A stretch of DNA of 64,000 nucleotides, taken from the NCBI GenBank assembly GCA_032622095.1, contig CP136066.1:91719319-91783318 (forward strand), written 5' to 3'. Both the position numbers and the translations under genes were made by a program. Of this stretch, positions 47,787 through 60,169 are shown piece after piece. The notes beneath the pieces were generated by a model, which was given only the letters and a program-made list of their open reading frames with translations, did not search any database and was not told the DNA's origin. The stretch is from Siphonodentalium dalli (lineage: Eukaryota > Mollusca > Scaphopoda > Gadilida > Siphonodentaliidae). Position 1 is the first letter of the stretch; each line of letters starts with the position of its first letter.

Positions 47787-48950
47787 TGGCCAATCGCAAT
47801 TCAGTGATCAGTTGTTTGTTTCAGATAAATTGAAGTGACTGCACAAAATACAGGTTTATTCACATCTGCGATTGCTCGTGCATCTAGATGATCCATGACC
47901 ATGGCATTCACTTCATTCTTTCTCACCTGGTGATAGTAATTTCTATCATCAAAGATGGGTGATTCACTATCTAATGCTAGCCAATGACAAAATAATGTGC
48001 AAATGTGCATAAAATATTGTTTGATGTTGGGTCAAATTACCGTAAGCATTGCGATTAAGTACTTGAACTTAAAAGATACACATGTGCCATTTAAAGATGG
48101 ATTATCTCTTGCTAACTATATAGGTTCCGGGTTATAAAATAATAAATATTTGTGGAAGACATCTGTCCAGAAACACTTCTATCAATTAATATTGATTTGA
48201 TATCGATATTTTCTTATATAATGTGATAATCAATTAGGACATGTTTTCATTACTATTTTTAGAATAGAAGAGATATTTAAGGTCTCTCAGATAGAGATAG
48301 AGTTCTCCCGCTTGCTATGATCCACAGGCCGTAAAATGTTCCAAATTGATCGAATGTATTATACAAGAAAATTTGAAATAAAATAAATATTAATTTATAG
48401 AAGCGTTTCCGGACAGGGGTCTTTGATTCATTTTATACCCAGGAAACTATATAAAAATTGAAGGACAGTCTACTGCAGTCATTTGAACTTACTGCAGTCA
48501 TTTGGACGCCAGTTTATTAATTGCAATGTCGCACAAACAATATTATTGTGCTGACATTGTTGATATGCGAATACAATGGGTAACAATTAGCTCTGCATAA
48601 AGCAAATGCACAACTTAAAATTTGCCACTCTAGACGCATACACCGATGGCAATAGACCATAGGTCTCAAGAAGCTCACAGTTTTGTAGCTTGAGATTCTG
48701 CTTTTGACAGATATACCTTAGGCGCTATCAAATTTATTGCTTGTTTTGCGAATCCACCAACAAGTTTTCTGTGGTTGAAAAATCGGGGAAAAATTTATGG
48801 ATGCAGCGAGAAAGGAAAGATATTAGTCTGGGCCCACAAAACAAGAGAATTACTCCCTTGAAAATTCAAGAAAAGATCAGTAGTTATCACACCAGGAACA
48901 TGTGCGTCTGAAGTGTTGAATGTAAAATATTTAACCAAAGTATGACTATG
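47787..48950. other. Probable TDRD9 3' UTR and intergenic sequence
   Basis: No exon or shared repeat recognised. The transcript end is unknown; candidate poly(A) signals are at 48141 and near 48378. Confidence 0.45.
48141..48146 (+). promoter_or_regulatory. Candidate polyadenylation signal of TDRD9
   Basis: First AATAAA downstream of the stop codon, about 355 bp after it. Further AATAAA copies occur near 48378, and this AT-rich DNA makes chance hits common, so the assignment is weak. Confidence 0.3.
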
Positions 48951-48984
48951 AATAAGCTTCAGAGAAATAATAGATAAGACCTAA

Positions 48985-49112
48985 GTTGATTGAGGTCCCC
49001 AGAGGCTGAATTTAGTGATGCTAGCCTGCTATGCAGGATATCGTCACTAAATTCACACTCTGGGGACCTCATTCTGCAAATGACAGGCACATTAAACTCA
49101 GGCTTGAATTCA
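48985..49112. mobile_element. Family C MITE fragment
   Basis: Hairpin TTGAGGTCCCCAGAGGCTGA / CACTCTGGGGACCTCATTC around a CTAGCCTGCTATGCAGG centre; ends near CAGGCTTG. Confidence 0.82.
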
Positions 49113-49259
49113 TAGGTGGTGGAAAATGCTATGTAAATCAAGGGACTATGGGTATGATGTATATTTCTGGATTGATGTCTTTCTCCCCTGCTGCAGCTAC
49201 AGGTTTTTTTCCCGAAATGTATGTAATACAAACAATAAATTGGTCTGGCCTTACTTGTA

Positions 49260-49495
49260 CAGTAATGCCCTAAATAATTGACTCCTTAACCACAGCAGAA
49301 TTATGGGTAATTTTTCAGGATTTAGTCGGAAATATGGCTCGAGAGCTTTCCGATCAGCTCTCACTGAGAGCTTTCCGATGAGCTCTCACTGAGAGCTTTC
49401 CGATGAATGGCAACAAGCCATATTTCCGACTAAATCCTGAAAAATTACCCATAATTCTGCTGTGGTTAAGGAGTCGATTATTAGGGCATTACTGT
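49260..49495. mobile_element. Family A MITE with repeated central hairpin
   Basis: TA|CAGTAATGCCCTAAATAATT to GGGCATTACTG|TA. The central GAGAGCTTTCCGATCAGCTCTCACT block occurs about three times in tandem (49340-49405). Confidence 0.93.
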
Positions 49496-49965
49496 ATTTA
49501 CTTGTTCATGTAGTACTAATTTTCACGCAAACCTACAAAATTTTAAACTAAACAACAAATAGGCCATCACAAAGAGTTTTTGAAATTCACATGAAAGCAT
49601 ATATGTGCTGAATTGAAAAAGATTTACCAGCGAAACATAATGCTGCATGATTTAAATAGCAGTAAGTTAATGTCAATATGCAGGGTCTGTTCTATATGCC
49701 ACTGGAACAATCTCTGGTAGAGCATTCGGACTAGTAGCAGTCTTATAGAATTGTGACATGAAAAGCATGTTATAGAGAAGGTTCCTCTATCGTGATCACA
49801 CTTATGGTGCTATATTTGAAGTGTTTATTATTATTTACTCACGTAAGTGCTTATAGGCTAAATATGGTCCTAGTTTCCTCTGACTTAGATCAGCTTGTGA
49901 TATCGGTTTGTTCTAGATACTGGTTTATGTCGAAGATCTGTTCCATTACTCTCATGTTGGGGAAA

Positions 49966-50227
49966 TTAACCCTTTGATGACTGGAGCTGCGCTGGTGCAG
50001 CATTAAATATCATGTGCCATTGCATTCCATTATATATGTGTATCTCCCATGGTGAGCCTTGCATATATAAGAGAATGCACTGGTTACAAGGTCAAAGTAA
50101 ATATTGTTAGGCTAATATATTCTCTTATATTTGTGAAGCTCCCTATGGGAGACTCACATATATTAGACGATGCATTGGCAAAGGGTTTTTCGCAAAATTT
50201 CAGGAAGCTCGAGTCATGAATAGTTAA
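49966..50227. mobile_element. Family B MITE, complete but diverged
   Basis: TTAACCCTTTGATGACTGG to GAGTCATGAATAGTTAA; TTAA at both ends; both hairpins have several mismatches. Confidence 0.87.
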
Positions 50228-51297
50228 AGTTACTAATGACACTACTAACCCAGTAAACAGTTTATTCCATAGAAGATATAATTTTTGTTATGAACTCTAC
50301 ATGAAGTGTGAAATAAAACGGAAAATTTAATACGAAAAATTACAATTTACCACATTGTTTTCATCACTTCTTTTACCAGCATATAATTACAGCTACGGTC
50401 GTTATTCATTGAAATGCGGGCATTTGATTGTTCGAGAGTTAGCATGCAATCTGATCTATCCACGCATAGATGTTGCAGTGGAAAAGTCACCCTGCTTAGT
50501 GATAAATGGGCGACTCCATGGATGTCGCAAAAGCACAGAATGAGAATTAGTTAATAAACTACTCAAAAACTCAATGCTAGAATCATTTGACAAAGTTCCT
50601 GATCCTTATGCCAAGTTATGGAGACTACTATACTTTTGTCATTGCATTTCAGCCATGTTCATGTTCAAGCATTTTTCATTTCCCAATTTTCGGAAAAGCA
50701 TTCATGACAACATATAGTTACTGCAAATTTAAGGAATCAGACTAATCAACGGGCTGATGAACATGGATATATTTATTGGGAATAAATAAAATATTTTACC
50801 CGATTACAATCCTATTAAAAAAAATTCTGCTTCATACCAATGATGATGACATGCCGGGAGTTAATCATATTACCGGAGATCGCCAACCAGTTGGGGCCGT
50901 CACTTAAAATTTGACTCTCTGTGTGTTGATAATTATTAAGACGTTTTTGCGTCATTTTAAACGTTAACAGTAGCCAAACAAGAAGTATTTATTATTATGG
51001 ATAGTTGAAAACTTGAGGTGTATTTATTTTCTGAAATTTCGCTTGGTTGATGGCCAATTTATTTTTGGAGATCGTCCAACATAAAATCCGATTTTGCCAA
51101 TTTATTTTATGAGATTGATTAATTGGTAGATAGTTGAAAATAGTGTTTTATCGTTGTAATATAACACTCATATATCGATCGATAAAGGACATTAATGGCA
51201 TATAAGCAAACACGATTACTTCTCATTGCACAACATAATATATTATGTATTTTAACATAAAATCTAGATGACAGTATTGGGCATATACTCGGCTATA
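50228..51297. other. Intergenic sequence without recognised elements
   Basis: A 62-codon open frame at 50355-50543 was examined; it resembles nothing I recognise, and no splice-site context supports it. Confidence 0.35.
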
Positions 51298-51415
51298 CAG
51301 TAATGCTCTAAATAATCTACTCCTTAACTCTCCCCGAGAGCTTTCCGATGAAAATCCTGAAAAGTTACCCATAATTCTGTTGTAGTTAAGGAGCCAATTA
51401 TTTAGAGCATTACTG
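51298..51415. mobile_element. Family A MITE, internally deleted
   Basis: TA|CAGTAATGCTCTAAATAATC, a short left arm, then centre and right arm to GAGCATTACTG|TA. Carries TTGTAGTTAAGGAGCC changes. Confidence 0.9.
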
Positions 51416-51453
51416 TAAACGTATATCTAGAACAACCAATATCACAAGCTGGT

Positions 51454-51714
51454 TTAACCCTTTTCATGACGAGAGCTTCCTAAAATTTTGCGCAAATCCT
51501 GTGCCAATGCATTCTCTTATAAATGCGAGTCTCCCATAGGAAGACTCGCATATATAAGAGAAATATTGGCCTAACAATATTTACCTTGACCTTGTAAGCC
51601 AGTGCATTCTCCTATATATGCGAGGCTCCCTATGGGAGACTCATATATAAGAAAATGCACTAGCAGAACATCTTTAATGCTGCGCCAGCACAGCTCCTGT
51701 CATGAAAGGGTTAA
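51454..51714. mobile_element. Family B MITE, complete
   Basis: TTAACCCTTTTCATGACGAG to GTCATGAAAGGGTTAA; both hairpins. Confidence 0.9.
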
Positions 51715-52141
51715 GGAAACTTTGACTAGGCCAAAAATTATAATTCTGTGTTCTCAGGTCTCTCTCTCCCTCAGTGTGCCTTATAATTTTCTTTTCATTT
51801 GAAAATTGATCGTCCTCCCATTTTCCATCTCTAACCTCTTCGTTGTGACATCTGTAACTATTACGGACATAAAAATGCATGTCGTGTGCTATACATTCTG
51901 TAATACCTACCGACCCTTATCAGCGTACTAACAGTCTGCCGTCATTCATAACAGGAACACAGAAATTAGTGCATCACAACTAGTATATCTTGATATTTGA
52001 AATAGTGTATGATGTTCCAAGAATGTACATGACAATAGCATTTGAAAGGAGATAGTTTTAAGCTTTTCATAATACTCCTGTTACTTTCGGCCTCAAAATG
52101 GCCACAATGCCAATGGTCAAGAATACAACAACATGATGTCA

Positions 52142-53453
52142 TTAAACCTTCCATGACTGGAGCTACCTGTAATTTTGCGAAAACCATGTGCCAATGCATT
52201 CTTTTATTTAGGCGAGTCTCACATAGGGAGCCTCGAATATATAAGAGAATTCAGTGGCCTAACAATATTTACCTTTTTCTTGTAAGCCAGTGTATTTTCT
52301 TATATATGCGAGGATCCCTATGGGAGACTTAGATATATTTAAGAAATAAATACACGGTGTAGAGGTGTGTATGGTCAAGTTGTACCACAAAAAACTGATT
52401 GTAGGACGACGCGTAGCGGAGTCCTACAATCAGTTTTTTGTGGTACAACTTGACCATACACACCGATACACCGTGTATTTATTTCTTTTGTAATACGACT
52501 GAAAGTTTATGGTCACAATTCGACTGAATAGTCAACGAAATACTGCGCTTTTTCGGTCTCAGGTGAGAAAACATTTCGTGGTGTAATTCGTATTGGGCGT
52601 ACTCGATTTCTTTGCATGGAGTACTCTAGTAATGTCTTGTCTTGTTATGAAATTCCCCCGTTGACTTTTCGAGGCACCTCTTCTAGAAATAATCGTTGTG
52701 ATTGGCTAAAAAACGATGTGTTTTCAGCGGCGCCCGTGCGTTTCATTTAAATTGTACAGGAAATACGATGCGGTCATTTCTGTTTTGAACGTTGTTGGGA
52801 CAACATGAATATGATCATCGACTATGGACCATTTTCCTTACACAAAGCGATCTAAATAATCTAGTTTACTAAACTAATTTTATTCCCCTTCTGTACTGGT
52901 GAACAAACGCTTATATTTTCAACTTGATTCCGAAATATCGAATATGATCGAGATTCGAATCGACGAATGCACAGCCCGGTCCCATGGATTTATTTTGTCA
53001 TTTAATATACTTATTAAGTAACTTCTTTGGTCGTAACATATATCAATATACCATAACATCATTTGGACCATATTCATTGGCAACCAAACTGGTTTCAAGC
53101 GACAAATCGCTAGAAAATTCGCAAGATTGTCAAGATGTAGCAAAATTCAATCAAAGGGTTACGGGTGCGGGTGTACTCCGTTGATGCCCCGTTTGCGCGG
53201 AGTTAGAAAAGACGGGAAAAGTCGCGTGCGGCGATCTGAATAAACCAATTTTTTTGATTTTTTTCGTGGTACAATTGGAAAAAGTAGAATTGTACCACAA
53301 AACTGGAACGAGATAGCCATGGTAACTCGGGCCACTGGCCAATCAGGACATGGCTTTTAAGCATAGTTAGGCAGGGTCGTATTACAAAATATAATACACT
53401 GGCACATGATCGTTAATGCTGCACCAGAACAGCTCCCGCCATGAAAGGGTTAA
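52142..53453. mobile_element. Family B MITE interrupted by a 1.05-kb insertion
   Basis: Left part 52142-52340 (TTAAACCTTCCATGACTGG to GGGAGACTTAGATATA) and right part 53390-53453 (ATACACTGGCACATGATCG to CCATGAAAGGGTTAA) form one element when joined. The break is inside the second hairpin. Confidence 0.85.
52341..53389. mobile_element. Inserted DNA element: 147-bp palindrome plus TTTTGTAATACGAC inverted ends
   Basis: 52341-52487 is a near-perfect palindrome (AAGAAATAAATACACGGTGT outer arms, centre GACGACGCGTAGCGGAGTC). From 52487 TTTTGTAATACGAC is inverted at 53376-53389 as GTCGTATTACAAAA. A smaller GTGGTACAATT hairpin lies at 53265-53305. No coding frame. It is unclear whether this is one insertion or two. 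Confidence 0.75.
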
Positions 53454-53758
53454 GCAGCGAGAAAGTTATTTGCCTGAGAACATATGCATTTTTAATGGCC
53501 TTAATGACAATCATGTCATAGTATTTTCATTTTTTACTGTATATATATACTATACCGACTGATTATGAAAACTTTTCATTGTGCAAAAGTTTAAGTTCCG
53601 ACCCATGTAATGTTTCTTTGTATTCCATAAACAATTTTTATATAAACAGGCATATCTCAGATATCATTCCAGCAAATTAGCCATGAAGTTGATATTTGAC
53701 TGCTTATTTTCAGCATTTCATTCATTCAAGAATTTATTTTTATCTGTGCAGAAACCTA

Positions 53759-53945
53759 TAGTAATGCCCTAAATAATCGACTCCTTTTCAGGATTTAGTT
53801 GGAAATATGGCTTGTTGCCATTCATCGGAAAGCTCTCAGTGAGAGTTTTCCGATGAGTGGCAACAAGCCATATTTATGACTAAATCCTAAAAAGTTACCC
53901 ATAATTCTGGTGTGGTTAAGGAGTCATTTATTTAGGGCATTGCTG
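53759..53945. mobile_element. Family A MITE
   Basis: TAGTAATGCCCTAAATAATC (terminal C changed to T) to GGGCATTGCTG|TA. Part of the left arm is deleted. Confidence 0.9.
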
Positions 53946-54144
53946 TATTCACTTTACTGATTTTCTGATATTCTAGTCCATTATCATGCTTCTTTTTTTT
54001 TCTCCTTTTTTTTTTTTTGCTCCCGTGGTTTAGGGGGGCTAGTCCTGGGATGGTCGAAAGGGCCAATAAGCCCTTTCCTTCACCCCTCACCATTATCATG
54101 CTATGTTTCATCTTAGGTTATATTTGTTTGAATATGTTTAAGAA

Positions 54145-54283
54145 ATGGATGTTGATTTTCTTGTGTTCCATAGAGTATGGATGCAAGTTGGTCTGACATT
54201 TTGTGTGGAACGCGAACCACACATAAAAATGTCAGACCAATTTGCATCCATACTATATGTAACACAACAAAGTCAACATCCAT
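54145..54283. repeat. Long near-perfect hairpin
   Basis: ATGGATGTTGATTTTCTTGTG pairs with the 54250-54283 segment, and ATGCAAGTTGGTCTGACATTTT with AAAATGTCAGACCAATTTGCAT, around a GTGTGGAACGCGAACCACAC centre. Seen only once here. Confidence 0.9.
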
Positions 54284-54746
54284 TACTTATATTTACACTA
54301 AACCGAGTCCACTGGCAGATTAGAAGATCATTAAGCGCCCACTTCCAATGTTATTCTCATGACTTGATGTAAGTTGCATCTACAAAGTAGCAAAAAAGTT
54401 ATGCAAGTTGGGGTCAGTGCACGACATCATGTGACATAATTTGGACCAACCAATGTCCTGCATTCATGTTCCTCAACGCGAATGCATGTGTGAGTGTAAA
54501 TATTTGAATATGGTTTCCAGATACTATCATCAATATCAGTTAATGGAATAAAATTTTATTTGGTTTGTTAGATTATTGGTAAGGGACTCATGTCTGGATT
54601 AAATTAATCTAGGTGACACTTCTTGACTAAATGTTATTTAATACTCTAGAACTTAATAAAAGTGAAAGCTGGTTTCATAAAAAAAATTAGCCAGGAAACT
54701 TAATTGCTGAAACCCTGATTATATTTCTAAAAGCTTAGCCATTGAA

Positions 54747-55140
54747 GGTATGGTGCTCAGGAGAGAATTATCTCCCTGGTCATTATGAAATGGTGGTTGG
54801 TAATTTTACATTGGTATGGTGCTCAGGAGAGAATTATCTCCCTGGTCATTATGAAATGGTGGTTGGTAATTTTATCTTGCTATAGTGTTCAGGAGTTAAA
54901 TATGTCCCTGGTCATTATGAAATGGTCGGTGTTAATTTTACCTTGGTATGGTGCTCAGAAGATAATTCTGTCCCTGGTCATTATGAAATAGATAATTTTA
55001 CCTTGGTATAGTGCTCACAGATATTTCTGTCCCTGGTCATTATGAAATGGTGGTTGATAATTTTATCTTGCTATAGTGTTCAGGAGTTAAATATGTCCCT
55101 GGTCATTATGAATGGTTGGTGGTAATTTTACCTTTTAATT
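54747..55140. repeat. 66-bp tandem repeat, about six units
   Basis: Units begin GGTATGGTGCTCAGGAGAG and contain CCCTGGTCATTATGAAATGG and GGTAATTTTACCTTG. A unit length divisible by three keeps a frame open across part of the array, but the content is low-complexity and hydrophobic, so I do not call it coding. Confidence 0.92.
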
Positions 55141-55293
55141 ATTAGAGTGTTAGTCTTCGCTTTTCTTCAGGTCCTAATGACGTACGTAGGTCAATATATA
55201 CACAAAATATTAATATACAGACTCGATGTATTCTTAAAAGACTTGCTGCAGCCATCAAAATTGATCAACTTTCTGCATGAAAGTGATACAAAT

Positions 55294-55630
55294 CAATGAC
55301 CAGCCTTGAGAGTGACTTGGGAGACATCTTCTCCCAAAAATAGGCCACTTCTCCCTATTTTTGTCATAGGGAGAAGTGGCTTCTCTCTCATATACAAGAA
55401 TTCATATTTCCCAACAGCATATTTAAAGTATATTTACTGATTATAGTGGTGTACTTACTCACTATAATGGTTTTATAAATGGGCTCTTGCGTCGTATTAT
55501 ACTTATTGGATCACAGCTTGGTGTTGCTGGGTGTAAATTTCACTTCAGCCACTGTTACTTCTATCTGATAACAGTCGACTTCTCCCTAATAACCAAACAG
55601 GGAGATTTGAAACCTATAGGCTGGTCCCTG
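55294..55630. mobile_element. hAT-type MITE with 8-bp TSD (copy of 35300-35863 without nested insert)
   Basis: Starts CAATGACCAGCCTTGAG and ends ATAGGCTGGTCCCTG, flanked by ATACAAAT at 55286-55293 and 55631-55638. ACTTCTCCCTAT blocks at both ends. It keeps the empty TTAA at 55423-55426. Confidence 0.93.
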
Positions 55631-56014
55631 ATACAAATGTTATTTTGTATTACCATATCAGGAGATGACTAACTCAGAACAATCTTTAAATTCCAAACGG
55701 AAGAAAACAATATGCGCTTGTTTTCTTCTGATGCAATACATTCTATGATATCTGAGTCAACTGCGTATATAAGTATTTCATGTATTTATCTAGCTATTTT
55801 GATCACAGCAATCAGACAAAAAGGATTTGTTACTAGTTGTAACAAAATGTTTAAGATTTATATGAGTCACTTTATTCAAATGTAATGTTTTTTTCTTTTT
55901 ATTCTGCCTGATGATTGAATTATTCTCTTCATTTAGATGGAAGTCTGTATCCTGAACAGACCTTTAGATAATGTATCTCTTCCAGGCCACAATGACAACA
56001 TTTTTTGTTATAAA

Positions 56015-56140
56015 TAGACAGAGCCATACAGTTTTGAGACAGGGAAGTGATTATCACACAAGAGCATTACACGGAAGGATATCCGCAAACTGCTCTCGTG
56101 CGATAATCGATTACTTGTCCCAAAACTGTGCGGCTCTATA
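56015..56140. repeat. Imperfect inverted repeat
   Basis: AGAGCCATACAGTTTTGAGACA at 56022 pairs with GTCCCAAAACTGTGCGGCTCT at 56118, with AAGAGCATTACACGG / CTGCTCTCGTGCG inside. Confidence 0.8.
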
Positions 56141-56854
56141 TTTATTACATAACCCAATCACAAATGAAATTGTTAATTATAAGAAGTTTTTACAATGAAA
56201 TTCATTGTTTAGCAACAATTTTGGCATCATAAAAATAAGAAATATGCGTTACATCACCTGTAGCAATGTCATGACATAGCTTCCACAAAAATGTCAAGAT
56301 TGTACCAGGGCTTTGTCAAAAAATACCACACAGTTGAAAGCCATTGCTTTTAGTGAGAATACTACAATGGGTATGAAATAAAACCTGATTTCAAGACCAC
56401 AAATAGCTTTAAAAAAAATACTAATAAAACTATATATCGGGTATATTATTTGTCTATATAGGCATAATCAAGACGTTTATTGATGATGAAGCTGAGCGTA
56501 ATTTGCAATGAAATCTCTTAGTTGAAATGATATTTACCTTGATTGAGGGTGCTTATAATGTAGAGTTCTCCCTCTTTGTATGCTCCAAATAGTGAGTCCG
56601 CAGATTTCTTTTCTAAAAATATACCATTTTACTGTCCTCCTATTTACATGAGAAAAATTTTGTGAATAAAATCATTATTAATTTATGTAAGCTTTCCGGA
56701 CAAGAGTCCTCAGTTCATATCTACTATTTTATACCCTGGAGAGTATATTTAAATATAAGACTGGCCAGGAAGCGATACACTATGTTTAACTCCTAATTTT
56801 TGATTCGGTAAAACTTACTGAGTGTTTATAGGCCTGAGAATATGGTGCTGGACA

Positions 56855-57245
56855 TTTGCAGAATGAGGTCCTAAAAGAGGGTGAATTTAGGGACTACCCC
56901 GCACATCATGCAGTTTCTGCTTGGGCCTGATCTCTGGAAAGTATCTTTATTTTCAAATCAACAAGTTTTTTTAGAAACTTTTCACAAAGAGTCTTTTTCT
57001 GTTTTAGTTTAGTTTCTCTATATCCACAAATTGGCAGACAACACAATGCATAATCAAGGTGCCCAATTGATGCACATCACAATATTCACTCTCTGGGAAC
57101 TTAATTCTGAGTGTATCCTCACATAGCAGATGAGACCATGCAGAATGAGGTTCCCAGAGGATGAATTTGGTGACGCTGTGTGGGATAGTGTCGCTAAATT
57201 CACCCTCTGGGGATCTCATTTTGCAAATGTCTGGAACCATAATCC
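56855..57245. mobile_element. Family C repeat, two partial hairpins
   Basis: GCAGAATGAGGTCCTAAAAG near 56858, the internal CAGTTTCTCTATATCC-type text at 57010, and a hairpin at 57139-57224 (AGAATGAGGTTCCCAGAGG arms). Confidence 0.75.
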
Positions 57246-57273
57246 CAGGCCTGGTGGTTTATATATGTTTGTA

Positions 57274-57412
57274 CAATAATGCCCTAAATAATCGACTCCT
57301 TAATCAGAATTATGGGTAATTTTTCAGGATTTAGTCATATTTCTGACTAAATCCTGAAAAATTACCCATAATTCTGCTGTTGTTAAGGAGTCGATTATTT
57401 AGGGCATTATTG
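57274..57412. mobile_element. Family A MITE, centre deleted
   Basis: TA|CAATAATGCCCTAAATAATC to GGGCATTATTG|TA. The terminal variant CAATAATG is matched by CATTATTG at the other end. Confidence 0.92.
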
Positions 57413-57970
57413 TAGATGCTGGCTGTTGTCAGAAAATCCATTCCATCCACTTTTTTATGTGCATTACTGTATAATCTATATAATATGTTTTATTAAAATT
57501 GTTTAAAAATGTTTCTAATTGTTGACTTAAAGGCCCACTTAATTTTCGAACCCCCAGATCACATATGCCATATTATATACCATTTGAAAGAGGAAGCTCC
57601 AAAACGTCGTATTATCAACTTATCCAGTGTAATAAACTGTAAACATGTATTTTGTTGAGGTACCGACTTGTTTTTGTGTGCTTAAGTTTCATCTGGATTT
57701 TACTGCAAAGTCAATTACTTTCAATGGAAACTCTATATCTTAGTTTGAATTCTGTTGCATTCTGGGAGCGAGACCCGGTGGGGGGGGGGGGATGTTTCTA
57801 TGATTTCAGCTATTTTCTGTTGCTCTGTGGGCACCTTCTGAGACAGACATTCCAAATGGTGATGAATTATAGATATTTTAATGATATGTTTTGTCATAGA
57901 TTGTTATTAAAACCGTATATCAAGGCTCTATTAAAAAAATAATTATCAGTGACTCAAAAATTAAATGGCT

Positions 57971-58177
57971 TTAACCCTTTTGTTACTGGATATTCTGCCT
58001 GTTATGAATGCATAAACCGGAATGGTCTACAACTAATTTTGCAGTGTGTGTTGACAATAAAGTTAAGAAAACGCGGGATTCCTATTCAGCCATTTGGGGT
58101 CATGTGTTGAACTAATTATCTGAACATTCCCCAAGTGAACCACTCATCACTGAATAATTTAATCACCAAAGGGTTAA
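57971..58177. mobile_element. Diverged family F-like MITE
   Basis: TTAACCCTTTTGTTACTGG to ACCAAAGGGTTAA, with TTAA on both sides. CCGGAATGGTCTAC and TTATCTGAACATTCCCCAAG relate it to family F. Confidence 0.75.
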
Positions 58178-58202
58178 ATGCATATGCTTCCTGCGCTACT
58201 TC

Positions 58203-58444
58203 CAAGCCTTGAAATAGTGTGTCTGTCATTTGCAGAATGAGGTCCCCAGAGGGTGAATTTAGTGATGCTACCCCACATAGCGGGCTAGCATCACCAAATT
58301 CACCCTCTGGGGGACCTCATTCTGCTGAGGTGTAAGCAGAATGAGGTTCCCAGAGGGTGAATTTGGTGATGCTGGGTAGCATAACTAAATTCACCCTCTG
58401 GGGACCTCATTCTGCAAATGACAGGCACACTATTTCAAGGCTTG
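58203..58444. mobile_element. Family C MITE, full
   Basis: CAAGCCTTGAAATAGTGTGT to ACACTATTTCAAGGCTTG, with two hairpin modules (58236-58324, 58337-58414). Same outer ends as 33707-33884. Confidence 0.9.
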
Positions 58445-58469
58445 ACTACTTCAAACTTATATTTAACTA

Positions 58470-59055
58470 GAAGGTGACCAGACTTCGTCCGGGCTTTGAC
58501 CTTGAATTGACCATTTTGAAGGTCAAGGTCAGTTGGGGTAACGATTTGACCCGGACAAAACACTGCCCGGACAAAAGTACCCGTCGAAATCCATCATGTT
58601 TTACCCGATTTGACCTTGAATTTATCATTTTGAAGGTCAAGGTCAGGTTGTGGTCACGATTTGACCCATCCAAAACACTCAGTGGACAAAAGTAACCCTA
58701 TGTATCAAATTTCGTGAAAATCCCATCAAAATTCGCGATTTGACCTTGAATTGACCCGATTTCAAGGTCACGTTGCACGGGCAAATGCATAGGCTTATGA
58801 GACTCCCCGGTCGAAAATACCCCCACATAGCAAGTTTCATAGAAATCCCGTGATATTCGGGCGTTTGACCTTGAAATTGCCCGATGTCAAGGTCACGTCG
58901 CACGGGCAAATTAATAGGCCTATGTCACTTCCCGGCCGAAAATACCCCCACATACCAAGTTTCATCGAAATCGGTTCGGTAGTTTTCAAGTCCATTGCGA
59001 ACAGACAGACACACATACACAGACACACAGATCTTCCAAAATATATAAGACTATT
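58470..59055. repeat. Helentron/pearl-like repeat with TTTGACCTTGAA units
   Basis: TTTGACCTTGAATTGACC/TTGACCTTGAAATTGCCC recur at about 58494, 58611, 58738 and 58864, along with AAGGTCAAGGTC and TACCCCCACATA; a simple ACAGACAGACACACATACACAGACAC end near 58995. Confidence 0.7.
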
Positions 59056-59154
59056 CAGCCAACATCCCCAACTTAGAAATGATAAGACATCGGTTGTACC
59101 CTTTCGGAGAACACAACATCAGAAATACGCAAATATGTATGCCCTTAGTACTTT

Positions 59155-59318
59155 GAAATTTTTCAAAAATCCTGTGCCAATGCATTCTCTTATATATGGG
59201 AGCCTCGCATATATAAGAGAATACATTGGCCTAACAATATTTACCTTGACCTTGTAAGCCAGTGCATTCTCTTATATATGGCACATGATATTTAATGCTC
59301 CTGTGATGAAAGGGTTAA
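59155..59318. mobile_element. Family B MITE, internally deleted
   Basis: CCTGTGCCAATGCATTCTC near the left, both hairpins truncated, right end GTGATGAAAGGGTTAA. Confidence 0.83.
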
Positions 59319-59950
59319 AGATACAGAATCCAATTTAATGTCCATAAATTACTGTTTCTTTGGCTTCGGGGGTAAAACAAATATTTGATTCGAGGAACCC
59401 ACCCCCTCAAAACTCTTTAAGAGTTGTGATTTAAATTTTTTTGAAATCTTAACCGTCAGCCAAGCAAAAATTCCACGGACTACTTCCAGAAATATACGGA
59501 TGCCATTACTAGAGGTCATGGCTCATGGTGGCCATCGAAAATTATTTTCAGAATATAAGACGATGAATAGTATCGTCAGCAACAAAAAATTAAATTTCTT
59601 GTGATAGCTGGCCTGCGGATACATACATAAACTTATTTACAAATTGGTAATCATGATTTATTCATCCAAATACTGTACATGTTATTATGCTGGTTACACA
59701 TGGAAATAGATGTTTATTTACACTTGTGATGACACATTTTGGGGATGGAATTTCAATTTTTAACTCACCATTCAAATTGCAAAGAAAAAGGTTATTATAT
59801 GACTTATTCGGCAAATATGATACCATGTTTGGTATTTTGAATATTTACTGGTAATAAAATAATTTGGATAACTAAATCGACTTTTGGTGAATTTCCATTG
59901 TTATTGTAACTGGGTGATGCAGGGACCATCAAATTGGATTGTGAATCTTC
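59318..59950. mobile_element. Family H element, diverged
   Basis: TTTGGCTTCGGGGGTAAAAC, GATTCGAGGAACCCACC, then AT-rich text and CAGGGACCATCAAATTGGATTG near the right end. Confidence 0.6.
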
Positions 59951-60169
59951 AATTCATCCCAAATCCATCACCGATTAACATTCAAAATTGATACCACAGA
60001 GCAGAATCGCCAGATAACACTTATATGAAAGAATTGTTCTCTATGGTGCTTCTTCAGATGTGTGAAGTAAGATTACTTGATGACCTTCGTTAATCCTCTA
60101 CAGCCTTGACAAAAGCTTGGACACATATATTACACTATGTTCTGGCTTATTATCAAACATAAGAAAACA

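Noticed and set aside
50355-50543. Possible exon of a downstream gene
   Set aside because: No recognisable similarity and no convincing splice sites.
54785-54991. Repeat protein from the 66-bp array
   Set aside because: Open only because the unit is divisible by three; it breaks in later units and has no start or splice context.
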